Shown here piece by piece: positions 1-14,200 of a stretch of DNA of 64,000 nucleotides. This stretch comes from Annona cherimola (taxonomy: Eukaryota > Streptophyta > Magnoliopsida > Magnoliales > Annonaceae). Below the pieces are notes generated by a model. It was not told the origin of the DNA, searched no databases, and saw nothing but the letters and a program-made list of their open reading frames with translations. Each line of letters begins with the position of its first letter. Positions within the stretch are counted from its first letter, which is position 1. The position numbers were made by a program, and so were the translations under genes. The stretch is taken from positions 123,722,564 to 123,786,563 of the forward strand of contig CM059971.1 in the NCBI GenBank assembly GCA_030490835.1, given 5' to 3'.

Positions 1-1084
1 GATGATGAAATGATAAATTATAAGGTAGATAACGGAAGTAAAGAGAAGTTGGAGAAAACCCAACTATTAAATTGAATTTATGAGCTTGGATATTAATTTT
101 TAGGTATTTAATTATTGTATTTATATAGTTATGATTAGTTTGATGATTAGATGATAAGACATTATATGTTAAGCTATGAGTGTTGAGATTTAAGTGAAAT
201 AGCCTAGCTAACAGGTTGTTTGACCATGAAAATAGATTATTAGATCAACTCATAAGTTTGATGAAGAAAGGGAATGAATATGAAACGAAATGAATGATGC
301 ATTTTAAGCAAGAGAGTTAGCTAAGAGTAAAATGAAATAAATTACGAAATTGAAAAAAACATGTTGGGTAAAATGTTATTATAGTTTAAAATATCAAGTT
401 ATTTAAGCTATATTTCAATGGGTATTGAGATTAAATGGTTATGTTTTGGGGAGGAAAGTAGAGATTAGGTTGAGAAACCTAATTAAAATAAGAAGCCCAT
501 TATGTCTGAATATAGTTTAAAATGGTAATGAAAAACCTATCTTGATGTCTTGGAAATATAAAAATATGACGGACTAAAATGAGTAGGCAATCTATTTGGC
601 TTTAAATTGCTAAAATAGGTTGTAAAGGCTGTGTTAAGTTCAAATGACTTTTGTAATATGTAAAAGTCATTTATATGTATCGTGTGAAATGTTTGTTATT
701 CCATGTGTTAATTCATGTATTAAATGCAAAGTTTATGCATATACGAGTTTATCTTAGTGTATTTTTTTAATATAAAAGGATGAAAAGGCTTTAATAGCCT
801 ATAATATATGAAATTTCAGATATGATATTTCAGATATGATACAGATTAAATTTATAAATTCTAAGTATGTAAGATTTATAAGATTAAAATTAATTTAATT
901 TTATAATGTCACGGGGTTGAATTCCATATTTGGAAGTCTAGAGTGGGAACAGGAGGCTTATTCAAGTGTAGGATAAAAATTATTTAAATGAGATTTTCAA
1001 GCAAAGAAATATTTGAATTTGTTGTTAAAGCCAATAAAAAAATTTTGATGATGGGAATGATATGTTTAGGTAATATTTTCTATT

Positions 1085-2065
1085 AAATTTGATCAGGAGC
1101 GATAAAGAAAAAATGGAGAAAAGCTAAAGGAAAAAAGTAAGCAAACCCTTCAAGTTTTCATTTCAAAAGAATGGTGTGGTAAGAAAATCTATTTTTACCA
1201 TTTTATTTCAAGAAAGATTATTTGCTAATGAGTTGTTTTATTTAAATGTTGCTTTAAATCAATATACATTATAAATATATCTAGGAATGACCATTACCCT
1301 ACGCATAGTTTTTAAAAAAAGAATGTGTACTTGAAATATATTTTACCACTCGATTTTCATGCACAAATCCTGTTATCATGTTGAATTGGCAAAACTTAAT
1401 TCATGTCATAAATGCATATGATGCACGTGTGAATAGAACTCATGCATGGAAAGTGAATTAATGAGGCTTTGTCAAGATTGTAATTAAATAGGTAGTTCGT
1501 CCTTGATGTTGCCTGGTCGGTGCATCTGACGTATGGGCGGGTGATCACTTGATAAATGTTATCGGCCAAATGAGGAATAAGTCATAGAATGATTCACATA
1601 TGTGCACTCATCTCGTTACCACACATGCATGACGGGATTTTAAAAGTTTTATGATTTCAGTTAATGTCATGGGTTTTGGAAATTGTATACTTCTAAATGC
1701 TTGCTTACTGAGTATTTTATACTCATTGTTTTCAACTAATCAGTGAGTGCAAATGATGCAGATTTGGTAGAAGAGTCTTCACTGCTGGTAAAGCAGTAAA
1801 GGTATGATTTTTTAATATTTCTAAAGAATTGGAGCCATCGGGATGTAATTAGTATAATTGTAAATATGTATTATATTTAAATATTTTATGTTGTTGTTAA
1901 ATATAGTAGTTAGCTTCTTGTGTGAAGTATGATTGTATAAGTAAGAGATTTGATGAATTTAAAATAGATGTGAATGATTTTCATAGGAAATTTTATACTG
2001 TGTAAGGATTAACAAGTTTTGTCTCGCCTAAACATCCTAAATACAGATGAGATGTTGCTGGGTTT
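1085..2065. repeat. Dispersed LTR-like repeat, copy 1
   Basis: This stretch aligns by eye with 53465-54580. Shared landmarks in the same order are a GGAATGACCATTACCCTA-type box (about 1285 and 53703), a run ending TAGGTAGTTCGTCCTTG (about 1490 and 53910), and the closing block near 2030 and 54545. Near 1700 it has a TACTGAGTATTTTATACTCA stretch of the kind often seen in plant Ty3/gypsy LTRs, but no gag, polymerase or integrase coding sequence is visible. I infer a decayed solo LTR; exact ends and any target duplication are not resolved. Bases 1-1084 are AT-rich with no feature I can support and may belong to the same element. Confidence 0.45.
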
Positions 2066-2266
2066 TAGTTAAGGAAATAAAACCAATATGGGTTCCAAAA
2101 GAAAAGAAAAGAAAAAAATTCAGGTCGATTTCTTAGCACATTAAAAAAGCTTCCGCTCATATAAGTATGAAACTTTAGTTTCATTCACGAGCTTCACCAC
2201 AATAAAAAGATCCGTGGAGTAAGGTACCACTTGGTGGCATACCCATGGGCCGAGGTGCTAAAATAA

Positions 2267-2268
<2 letters not shown>

Positions 2269-2306
<38 letters not shown>
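2269..2306. repeat. (AT)n microsatellite
   Basis: An uninterrupted alternating AT run of about 38 bases. It lies just beside a half-element (2307-2525) whose outer end has the GATCC..TTAGCTT..GCTAAG type terminus also found at 15976-16320. Confidence 0.9.
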
Positions 2307-2309
<3 letters not shown>

Positions 2310-2525
2310 CATTTTCAAACATCTACGTGTATATGTGCATTAAAAAATTCTTGCCTTTAAAAATCTTAAAATATATATTTAGGAATAGTAAAACTTAGTT
2401 TATATGTTAAATACACTTAGATAAAAGAGTGTACAAAGAAAAAACTAAAAAAAAAGTATTGTGAGTGAGTTTTTTGATGCAGACTAAGTAAATAGCTTGC
2501 TTAGCCCAAGCTAATAGGATCATTC
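2307..2525. mobile_element. Half of a foldback MITE (GATCC-TTAGCT end)
   Basis: The terminus near 2490-2525 (AGCCCAAGCTAATAGGATCA) matches the right end of the complete element at 15976-16320, and the preceding AT-rich arm has the same succession of motifs. The opposite arm is missing and an (AT)n run stands in its place, so this looks like a truncated copy. Confidence 0.45.
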
Positions 2526-2544
2526 CTCCATTTTAAATGCTCTG

Positions 2545-2950
2545 GTGTTCGCAAGTGAAAGAAGAAAGCCAAAAGAAAAGCCACTAATTAAAACTGATGA
2601 CAACAACAACCACCACCACCTTTTCTGTTCTACAAATGAGAAGGTGTGTCTCTTCAAGACGCCAATTGTGGTAACTCTGAAGGTGTGTTTGGAGCCTTTT
2701 GTCGAAAGACATCAAGATTGGTCTGTTGCGGAGAGGTATGGAATCCCTACAAAATCTACATATACGTACCTAAATTTTCTATACTTTTTCATTTTGCTCA
2801 CATAATATTGTTCTGTCCACAAAATACGATTCTGGCACTGTTTGTTCTATTATATTTGAGAAGCAATTCAATACTAAAAAGTGCAAATCTTCATATTGAT
2901 ATGAACAGAATTGTGAGTTCATTGTACCCTGAAGATAGCCCACTTTGAAA
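2545..2950. other. Unassigned, less AT-rich block between gene and repeat
   Basis: Base composition near 2600-2750 is more balanced than the surroundings, and two short overlapping open frames (86 and 100 codons) occur on the plus strand. Neither has a recognisable domain and neither matches the missing malectin or kinase part of the receptor gene on the minus strand. From 2951 to 3322 I see only AT-rich sequence that would be intronic or 3' flanking to the receptor gene. Confidence 0.25.
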
Positions 2951-3322
2951 CCTCATTTGGCACGTCATAGAGAGGGCACCAAATCTGTCTTGAGAAATTG
3001 TCTATATTGTCGAGACTTAAAACTATGGATTCTACTATTAACTATTTGTTTTATTTTAATATGAAATTGATTATTTATTTTCTAATTTCATTGTTGACTT
3101 TTCTAACAAGTAATTGCTCTCCAATTTTGCAGCAACTAAATTTTGGTTTGTGTGCTAATTTTCGATCTAGGTCTACCTAAATAGACGAAAATTGAAACTA
3201 AATGTTTCGGCTTGAGAGAAAAGTTGAATGCAAAGCATGAATAATCAAATTTGCAAAGTTTGATAAAAAGAGGAAAAATATTCAAAGATAGCATAAGAAA
3301 TGTCTTTTCCCCTAACACTTAC

Positions 3323-6300
3323 TTCTTTTGGGGCAAGAGAACATTTGCAAGCATGGAGCAATTTCCGTCCTAGAAATCAGAACAGGGTAAAAGTAAGCAT
3401 CAGAAAATAGAACATCTAAAAGTATCCTATATGCATCTAACAAATTATGTGCAATTTCACCACAAGAAGAAGAAAGGCTTACGCATTGTTCAACATGGAA
3501 GTGCTCCCAAACAAATTTCTGGAGAAAAATACGAGTAATTTTTCAGTGGAGTAAACAACCATTTAGTGATGGAAACAAAAAGAGGCTATAATGCTTATAC
3601 TTACACGTTATTTTTTTGACACTCATCTGGTGTGGAGCCTTGGATTGTAAAATTATTGTACGAAAGATCACTGTGAACCAATATTTGATCGCATATATAT
3701 GAGAACCTTGACATGTGAAAACTGATTATTATTAAAGCAATAGTCTGCTAAGAAGTGAAAATCATGCATTTCTTTTAATGGGACCATTTCCCCATGTTAT
3801 TCAAGATTATTTTCTCATTGTTGTCTGTTAAGCTTAGGGGTATTAATGGATCAGGTTGGACGGGTTGAAGCATAACTTTCATTTTAACCTATTAAAAATA
3901 TCTCAATCTTAGGGGCTGTTTGGATTGCACAAAAACCTGACGACGTTTTTTCTCAACTTTAAAACTCAAACATTAACGGCATATGACAGAGAACTGGGCA
4001 TTAATCATGCAATAGGGCAGCTCGTTAAACGCGACAACTACAAGACGCGCGTGCCAAATGTACGGTTCCCCACATATAAGAGGGCTACATGGATGCCAGA
4101 ATGGCAGAAAGTTGATTCAAACGCACATGCCACCCATGCAACGTCCACTGACAATGTGCAGATAAGTAATCTCTCTATCATTTGTCAAGCTCAGATACGA
4201 CAGTTACAGTTAGATTTGACAACTTTGCTAAAGCATCCCTCCATTTTGAAAAGTTTTATATTCCTCTTTGAGTTTTTGTGCAATCCAAAAAGCCCCTTAA
4301 TTTTAACCTATTAAAAATACTTCAATCAGAATTCGTTTATTAACTCATTTAAAAAAACCTAACCTAACTCGTTTATAACCCATTTAATAAATGGGTTAGC
4401 AGGTTGTCAACGGGCTGTATATCAGACAACTTGAAGGGCTAAACTCTGGTAGAAATGATAATCTTGCAGAGAGAGGTGAGAAGGTGTTTTGAGCGCAAGA
4501 AAATTGAAAATAAGGTAGTAATAAAAAATTGGAATTGAAATAGTAGTGGAGAAATGAAAATTAAGTGAAATTAAGTGAGAGAAGAAAGACTCAGCGAGAT
4601 GAAATAACAAAGAGATTTATGTATATATAATTTTAATGAATTAAACGAGTTAAATAGGTTGAACAAGTTATATGAGTTGCTGGGTCATGTTTAGAACATA
4701 TCAAGGTCACATGACTCAATTAATTACAATTAGCTTTTATAAGGCATAGGATCAACACACGTTGCGTTCGTGATAATTCTGGGCAATTTAGAAAACATTA
4801 TAAGTTCAGATTAATTACAACTACATTTTACATGGCATTGGATGAACCATATGTCCCTTTTCTTAAAAATCCTTTGACATATGTAAATGGTTTATCAAAA
4901 GTTAGTCCTCAGTCATAGTATAGACACAAAGTACCTTTGGGAATTGGGATAAGTCAAAATATGAAGCAGGCAAGCTCAATCAAGAAATACGAATGATTCA
5001 TCGAAAAAAAAAAAAAAAAGAAAGAAAAGAAACATGAATGAGGATACCATAGTGAATTATTGCACGTGCGAGCTAAGTCCAATTGAATATGGATTAGTCT
5101 AATGGAAACTTATGGTAAGGGTCCGTGATAGTAACTTACATGTTTGTACCTTTCTTCAACATCCAATCGGGCACAGATCCATTTAGGGAGTTGGCTGTCA
5201 AATAGCTAAACCAAAGCCAAGACAAACATATACGGTGATTAATATACGTCTTGTAAATGGAAATGGAAAGATCATCCTAGAGATTCATTGGCAAATAGAT
5301 TTTAAGAGAGCATTCACATACATGTATTGAGTTCCCTGCCGCTTCTCAAATTCTCTTGGAATTGGTCCAGACAACTTGTTATAGCTAAGATCCCTGTCGA
5401 AACGGGGAGAAAAATAATAATAATAAAACATTAACGAGAATGTCCCAGTGCTTTGTCCTAAGGTTTCCACGGGGCAGTATATGGCAGAAGACTACTATTA
5501 TAATAACAGTAAATCAAGACCAGGCGCAATAAAGTACTAATGAATGTTTAGATAAAAACACGTCCTTAGTTTAAAGTCCCATGAGGACTGCTACATCCAT
5601 TTACGCAAGGGCTTTTCTCCTGTGAAATCCGGCGCAATTTATACTGCCTGGTTTCCGATGTTTCATAACTTTAAGATCCGAGTCATTTATCATATTTTTC
5701 TCCATAGATGTTTATAATACAAAAAAAAAAAAAAAAAAAAAAAAAATCATTTTCTTAGATTTGTATATAATCCACAGCAAGTTGCATGAGGTTCATCATA
5801 ATTATATATTTCAATATTGTATACTATAGTTACATCATAAAATACATATTGTATGCTGTAGAAGTTTCCTATCAAGTTGATTTTTTTATATTGAAGTTAA
5901 AAAAGTAGTTTTAAACATAATGCATGGCTTGGATAGAGAGAGAGAGAGATCCAAGGGAGTACTAGCTGTACCTGGTTTCATAAAAAGCCCAATAAGAATT
6001 ACAATAAGTTCGCAAAGAAACTTATGTTAAAATTTCATCTCATTTCCTTATTTCGCTATTTCCACAGAAGAATGTTTGACTCATCCTTGTCGGCAGGTAC
6101 ACAAAGGTGATTTTAATATATGTGCTCATGTGAATGGAGAAGAGACAAAAGAATCATTCGAAAGAAATTCTACTAAAAAGTTGCTGAAGACAATTAACCA
6201 TCTATGGAGGGAAAAAGGCTAAAACCTCATTTAAATGAGTGGATAGAGTCATAAAAGTGTTTCTTATACCTGATCTCATCAAAGAATATTGAAACAATAT

Positions 6301-8225
6301 GCAAAAAACTATTGCGATAATGCAGCATCTAGTCTAATCTGTCAAACCATCATGATCATGAACATATTCAAAATTTTGCTTCAAGGTCATACCATTGTAG
6401 CAGTATCAAATGAAAACTCAGATTCCTTTTGAATGCGCTTTCTCTAAGTTTCATTCAGTATTTCGTCTAAAATGCTCTAAAACTAATGTCTACTTTAAGA
6501 GAAAAGGCGTAGGCTTTTTGGCTCCTTTCTCAAATGTAACTACTCTAGTCCTCCGGAAACTTTATTGAGACTCGAATATGATTAATTCAAAAATAATGTT
6601 TAAGATTGTATGAAGTCATTTTCAGAACTCAAATACATGTTGTAATTAAGATCACCAGGATGTGGTACAATTTGGACAGAAAAAAAATTTATGAATATCA
6701 AACAACAAATAGTGCACCACCTAGATACACATAGGGGACATGGAAATAAATCCTTCGAAAGGAGTAAATTCAGGTAAAAAGAACAATTTTGCCATATACT
6801 AGTAAAAAGATGAAACTTACAACTTTTTCAATGCTGTCCATTCCCCCAAAAAATTAGGGATGGATCCAGTTAGACCGCAATTTCTCAATATCCTACAAGA
6901 CGGGACCAAAGTTAAAGTACTTTAACCACAATTAAACAGTGTTTATAAAGGCGACAAAAGCAAGCTTTCAACTCACAGATGATTCATGTTTTTCATACTA
7001 CTGAGATGCGGAAAATCTGATGCTGGTCCTTCCAAGTCACTAATCCTCCTAAACGCACAGATTTCCAAATGCAAATAATTAGCAAGTAATACACGTTTTT
7101 TCATAAAAAAAAATACAAATTTTTTCATTACAGCTAAATTGGTAATTATACCAACTAACATGCTGGAAAAAAAGTGGCAAATATTATAAATTAAGAAGGC
7201 TTTATCTACATGTCAGTCATGTTCTCCAGGGCGGAAATGCTGGTAGGAATAGGCCCTTTCAGACCACTGGCATGCATAGCACTGCAATGAATAACGTGAA
7301 AACAAAATGAGGTCAACATAAAAAATAATTAAAAGAAGCGCTCGATCATAGAATATGAGAACTGCAAGACCAAATTATTACATTTTCCTTAGTGTCGTGA
7401 TGTTTCCAATGAAATCAGGGATCTGTCCAGTGAAGTTGTTATCACTCAATCTCCTGCAAATGCCAAAAACGATGAAAAACACGTTGATAAATCGAAACAT
7501 ATCATGTGTAATTAACTGAAGGAGATTCAGGGAAAATGAAAGAAAAGCTTACAAATCCTGCAATCTTTTGAACCCAGCAAACTTGGCTGGAATTTCTCCT
7601 GTGAATTGATTTGATGAAAGCAGACTGCAAAGGAAATTCAAAAGCTGAACTATTAGAATAAGCTCTTCTTTTGTTCAAAATCAGGAAACGACAACCCGCC
7701 AGCCGAAATATCTCGAATTCAACAAAGCGGGTTTGACAGAGAAGTACTCTTACAGCCTCTCTAAATTGACTATCTCTGCAAGCTCCGGAGGAAGCTCTCC
7801 TAACATCTGGTTTGCTTCCAGGGTCCTGAGACGTAGCATTTCAATATTGCACTCAGGCCCATCACTAACGCGTGGGGAAAATTAATGAGAGTAGTACAGA
7901 TTCAGGTGGCAAGAAGAGCCGGAAAAATCAAAGCTTACAAACTTCTGAGAGTACTAATGTTTCCAAGTTCTTTGGGTATTGGCCCCGTTATCCGGTTCCC
8001 GAGAAGAGAGCTGGAATGGCGCACATGGTGATGCTGGGTGTCAGAGTAGCTGTTACAAAAAGATGGATGGAGTGCAGTGCAGTGCAGTGCAGCGCAATGC
8101 AATGAAATACAACGATGAATTGGAGTGAGAGTAGCTGTTACATGTCCTCCAGTGGCAAGGTAGCCCATGTCGTAGGAATTGTGCCGCTGAGGAAGTTGCG
8201 CGTGAGATCGCTGTGGAAGAGACAC

Positions 8226-8262
<37 letters not shown>

Positions 8263-11200
8263 TTCAATGCATACATTCTCTGCAGGTAAGGAAGGAGCAT
8301 GAGGTCTGCTGAAAGCGTGCCTTGAAGATTCTGGCTTTTGAGAATGCTGCAAGTGCAACGTAACGATCTCAATGCATTTCATTTGATTTTAATTGGGCAA
8401 CAACATTCGTCTTCCGTTCTTATATTTTATGGCCCACATAATTAAGACCAACTCCTTCAAACTCGACCGGAAGCTGTCGAGTATTAAAAATTAACCACCA
8501 CCCCAGATTTTTTTTTGTTGACTAATTCCGATTATCAGCTTATATTTTTTTGCCAATAAAAAATATTTATTTATCTTTATTGACATCCTACTGATATTTA
8601 TATTTTTTATCTTTGAGTACGGCTTCTATACATCTATATGGACTAATTTACTTTGGTACTCACGTCTAGTTTATGCCTTATTTTAATGATTTTATTAAAT
8701 CCAATCCATCTATTGTATTTAACACTATTTATTTTGTTTAGATGCAAAAAATTATCTTAATCCGTAACTTGCATCATTCTTAAAATTAACAATCACTTAA
8801 GATTAACTTCAAATCCATTAAAAATGATTTGTTTAATATACGGACTCATAAGATCTCAATTTAATATCTAAAATATTTACAATATTCATTCTACTTAGGT
8901 CAATGATTCCATAAAATTTTATAATATTCTAAAATTTTGACATATGGATTAAGTGATTTTCTAAATTTGTATACAAATTTTTGGTATCTAAATAAAATAA
9001 GTAGTGCTAAATAGGGGTGTAAATAGGGTCATGGTTAGGTTGATGTTTTGAAAAATCGGTTTTTGAAAATCGGGTTCAACCTGACCCTATTTTAAAGATC
9101 GATTTGAGCCGGGTTGGGGGGTCGGTTAACCCAACCTGACCCGATTTTTGCATGTGCATTTTTCTTGTTAATAAAAAATTTTTGAATGCTAATAAAAGTT
9201 ACCAAAAAATGTATCCTCTTGTAGTGTTTACTTGCTAATATTGACTTTTTTTAAAAAATTCCTACCTTGTATCCTATACTCTCATTTTTGCAAATTATAT
9301 TCCATTGAGCAAGGGCAAAATATATAATAATTATGTGTTAAAAATCAGAAATAAGTTTTTAGGAACGAAAGATGTCATTTTATTTACTTTCCATTCGAGC
9401 CTCTTATTGTTTTTATAATTATCATTACTTTTGTTATTTTAGAAATTTGTGCGAACAAAAGCTTAACTAGCATTGATAATATGTGTAATTTATTAGCCTG
9501 ATTTCTAACCCGAACCGAACCGATTTGAGGTGGGTTGAAATAGGATTGGGTTAATGTGTGAAAAGTAGGGTTGAAAGTAAGGTTGGGTTGGGATTTTACA
9601 AGGTGGGTTAGGGTTGTATTTGTCCCAACCCAAGTCAACCCCTAGTGCTAAATACAATTGATGGATTGAATTTAACAAAATCATTAAAATACGGCCTAAA
9701 CTAGATGAGAGTATCGAAGTCAATTGGTACATCCGGATGTATAGAAGTAGAAACCCTTTATCTTTTTATTAAATTTTTATTTTTATTTATTTCTGTCTTA
9801 ATATCGTTAATAATATCAACGGGCATCTATGAAATGAGGTGTACTCCAGTGGCCGGATCATGAGTCCACCATCTTTACCCATGACATTTGAATTGGAAAC
9901 TCCAGCTCACACTACTCTACAGGCCCCCATACCCACAACAGTCTCTTAAGCATTCAAGTGATGACAACATTTAACATTAATTAAGGGATGAAGAATTCAG
10001 CATGAATTAAGTAACGAAGAATTGGTGATCTTACATGCTGACTACATGGCAGACGGTGTTGTTGACGAAGGTGCAATTGCAAATGACGGTGCGGTTGCCG
10101 GAATGATGATCAACCCAGTTGGATCGGTTGCTGCATGGGTCGACGTTGAAATCCCAGTTCATTCCTACCGTTTTCGCTATCTTTCTAAGAGCCTCCACTG
10201 ATCAACCGCAAACCGAAACGAATCAATTTTCAATACCAAACGTAGAACTTAGTAAAGGCAAATTAATCATTGTTAACTAATAATCACCCTTTAACTAGCT
10301 AGTCACGACTATCCGCGGGATATTGTAAAAATAAGCATAAAAATATAATCATTTCATTAATAAAAGTGGTAGGTGCCACAAAATAGAATTACTTTAAAGT
10401 CAACCTCAAATCTGACAACGTTCACTGTTAGATAACTTTATTTTATGCTTTGTGAAAAGTTTTTTTAATGTAATGATTATATTTTGTAGCTAAATGTATT
10501 TTTAAAAGCGCTTGAAATATCATAGATTAAATTTGTTAAGCCATGTATCAAGCTAAAAAATTGCATTAAAAATCAGAATAATTTTTTTAATTAATCGGCT
10601 CCGTGATATAAGATTAGATAATGATTCAACGCTTGTGCCGTTTTACTTTTTTAAAAAAAAAATTTGGGTGATTTACAAATACATCCACTTAGTTTGATTA
10701 TAATTATAAGATAGTTAATTTTGTTAGGCCGGGAAACATATTTTTTTATTTTTTCAATTTTTTTCATGAACTTGTGGTTTGGAAATTTATGAAAATATCA
10801 CGATGTTTAAAAAACCAAAAAAATACTTAAAATCATCCGAAAGTAATAAAACTTGGTTTATAATTTCAATACAACTAGATTTACAAGTTCATAAAAAGAA
10901 TAAAAAAAAATATGTCTTTCTAGTTAGCCTGACCTAACAAAATCAGCCCTCTACTTGCAAGATGGGTGATCGAGTGCGGTTGGACACATGGCTGCTCCCA
11001 TTGTCCAACCAAAGGACTCATTTTTTTATTTTTTATAAACATGCGAAGCCACTGAGTCAGAACATTATGAAAATGTCACTGTGTTTAAAAATAAAAAATA
11101 TTTAAAAGCATCCGAAAATAGTAAACATTGGTATATGAGTTAAATACACATAACTTTGCATGTTTATAAAAAAATAAGTTACACAGCCCATATGTCTAGC

Positions 11201-14200
11201 CGTGTAGAATCACCCCTCTAATTGCAAATATACTTATATAATTTTAAAAATTACAAATTACTCCCATATAGTTTGATTGTAATTTCAAATATACTCATAC
11301 CTTATAAAGCTATTGCTACAGTATTTCGACATGAGTATATTTATAAAGATATGCAAACTATGTGTGCATATTTGCAATTTAAAATTAAGTTGGTATATTT
11401 AGTTTTTTCAAATATACATAACCCATAACGGTGCACTAATAGCATTATAACGGGTGGGCATATATGCAATTATGGTTAAGTTATATGGGGGTAAATTATA
11501 ATTTTTGATATTATATGGGTATATTTTAAATTATGGTCAAACTATATAAGTATATTTGCAAATTACTCTTTTATTTTTAGCTCCTTTTTCATAGATATGT
11601 TGCCCCAACAAAATCTTTTGTACATTAAGGAGGTGTTTAGCAAAAAAAAAAAAAAAAATTCCAACTAAAATTTTTCAATTTAAAACTTTTAAATTTCCAC
11701 CACTATCCTATTTTTAAATTATTTTTTGCTTCTTTACATATAATTATCCTACTTTTTAGTCATTTATATACAATTGTCTACACAACTAATATATCTATTT
11801 TAACTTTCTTCTCTTTATTTATCATCATTATCTCTAACATGTCACATCATTTTTTACTAATTTAAAAACTTCTATATAAAAAAATTTTCATGAAAAATTT
11901 TACCACTTCCCAACACACCCTAAATTTTACATTTTTATTTTATTTGAAATTTTTTGAATGTCAAAAAAATAAGCATATTTAATCATTTGGTACTGTATAA
12001 AAATAGGTTAAGTTGTTGATGTAAATTTTTGAAAAGTAATGAAGTGATTTGGTATAACAAGAGTAATTACTAAGAGTAAAAATAAAAAAGTTAAATGTAA
12101 AAAGTGATTAAAATGTAAAGTAAAAAGTATGGTGTGTTTGGGAAGTGTTAAAACTTTTGGATGAAAATTTTTTTTGTATAAGAATTGTTAAATTGATAGA
12201 CAATAATGTGATATAATAGGAGTAATGATAAGGTGTAAAGAAGAATAAAATTAAAATAGATAGGTTGATTGAATGAGTAATTATATAAAAATGATTTAAA
12301 AATCAGATAATTATATAAAAAAATATGAATAAATAATTTTAAAAATATGTTAGTTATGGAGAATAAATAGTTTTAGTTTGAAATTTTTTTGTTAAAAATA
12401 AACATGTCAGTAAACTCATATTCACGAATGAGATGGGACGTGTAATGTGGTGTAGGATGGAATAAAATTAGTTCTGTTGTATGTTGAAAATGAAACATTA
12501 TATTAAAATTTTAAAAATTATATGAAAAAAGAATTAAGTAATTTTTAAAAATAAAAAAATATTTTTGAAAAATACAAGTATTTCATCTTATTCTCATCCC
12601 ATCATCTCATCTTATTTTTAGAAGGTCATCTCATCCCATTACTAGACAAACAATCATTGAAGATAGTTGGATATCATGTAACATCATTAGAAGACACAGA
12701 AGGAAAGGTAATAATAATTTTGTTTGCATATTATCAATTGGAGCCTTCATGTGCCGAGATATGAAAAAACTTTTTTGATGAAAAATATGAGAAATTTTAT
12801 TTTTTACTTTATAAAGTTTTAAAAATATGTTAAATAAATATATGTATAAATTTGTTTAAAACTTTTATGTTGATATGTTCATGAAAAAATATAAAATTTT
12901 TTAAAAAATAATACTTGCAAAAGCGTTGACTCGTAAGTTGTGACCAACTGCCCAAATTCGCTAACAGAGCAGCGCTCGACCAATTAGGAACGAGTTTTCA
13001 CCTATAGTGGGAATTCTCTCAAAAATGAATTTTTTTTTATTTTATTTCATTTCAAAAATCTCACCATACATATTATTGATATGTAATTTTGGCTATTTAC
13101 AGTGAAAATTATAAAAATTAAATGGTATTAATTAAAAATTAGAATAGAAGAATATTAATAGTAAATATGTTTTTAGATTGTAAACAATATATGTCGAGGT
13201 TTATATAATCTGAAACGTTATTCAAATGTATTTTATAAAGATGAGTTTAGAAAATCTTTTTGTGTTGTTAAAAATAGAGTATCATTTTTACATGCTAAAT
13301 ATACTATTTTTTATAATTTTTATTTATTGAAGATTACGCTAATATCTGATTTTTTATTTTCACTATAAATGGTTAAAATTATATTTCAAAATAATATGTT
13401 AAAAATAAAAATAGGAAATTTTGGAAGAGTTCCGATTGATGGTGGTGGGAATCTGTTTCCTGCCGAAAGCGGAGAATCCCGTTAGGCGGCCCGCCTGACT
13501 ATCTAGCTTGGCAATTAAGAAGTAATTAATGCCGTTAATGTCCAACGAACCTTCTGTCCCATTTTATATTTGCACATTTCTTAGGGTCTGTTTGGTATTT
13601 AAGAAAACTTGTATGCACATGTAAAACTTTTCAAAGTTAAGGAGAGAACGTACGAAGTTGTCATTTCAACCACTGCCATTTTGAACTCATCGGGACTGTT
13701 TATTTTCTTCGTCGCTGAGCTTGCATGTGGCCGTACCTGACCACTCAGAACTTCCAGCGGTGTGTTTCAAATTTCACATGATCCCACCATCTATAACCTT
13801 CGTAATTGCGATGCATCTGAGATTTTTTACCACCGCCGCCTCGGTAATGCAATGCATCACACTGTTGCTTACAATGCTGACAAGGTGTAGATTTTGGATT
13901 GCTATGCAGTTAATGCATCAATACTTAGTGGCTGAATGGTATAATGCGCAATTAATGCGTGAAAAGTTTTTAGCTGTGAAAAACGTCCCGGAGTTTTCTT
14001 TAATGCCAAACAGCCCCTTATTGTATTCAATTTTAAAAAACTTCAACTTGCAAAAAAAAAAAAAAAATTTAAAACCTTATTGTAAAAATAAAAAATAAAA
14101 ATTTAAAACCCTCCGTGTTGAAACTTGAAAAATCTTTGACACAAATATCTAGTGCCTGGAATATGGTTTATGCATCACGTATGACATATCTACCGTAGAG

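Noticed and set aside
3925..4314. 129-codon frame
   Set aside because: It lies across a Tourist-like MITE and has no recognisable domain.
13721..14098. 125-codon frame
   Set aside because: It lies within and beyond the Tourist-like MITE 13584-14017 and ends in a poly(A)-derived Lys tract.
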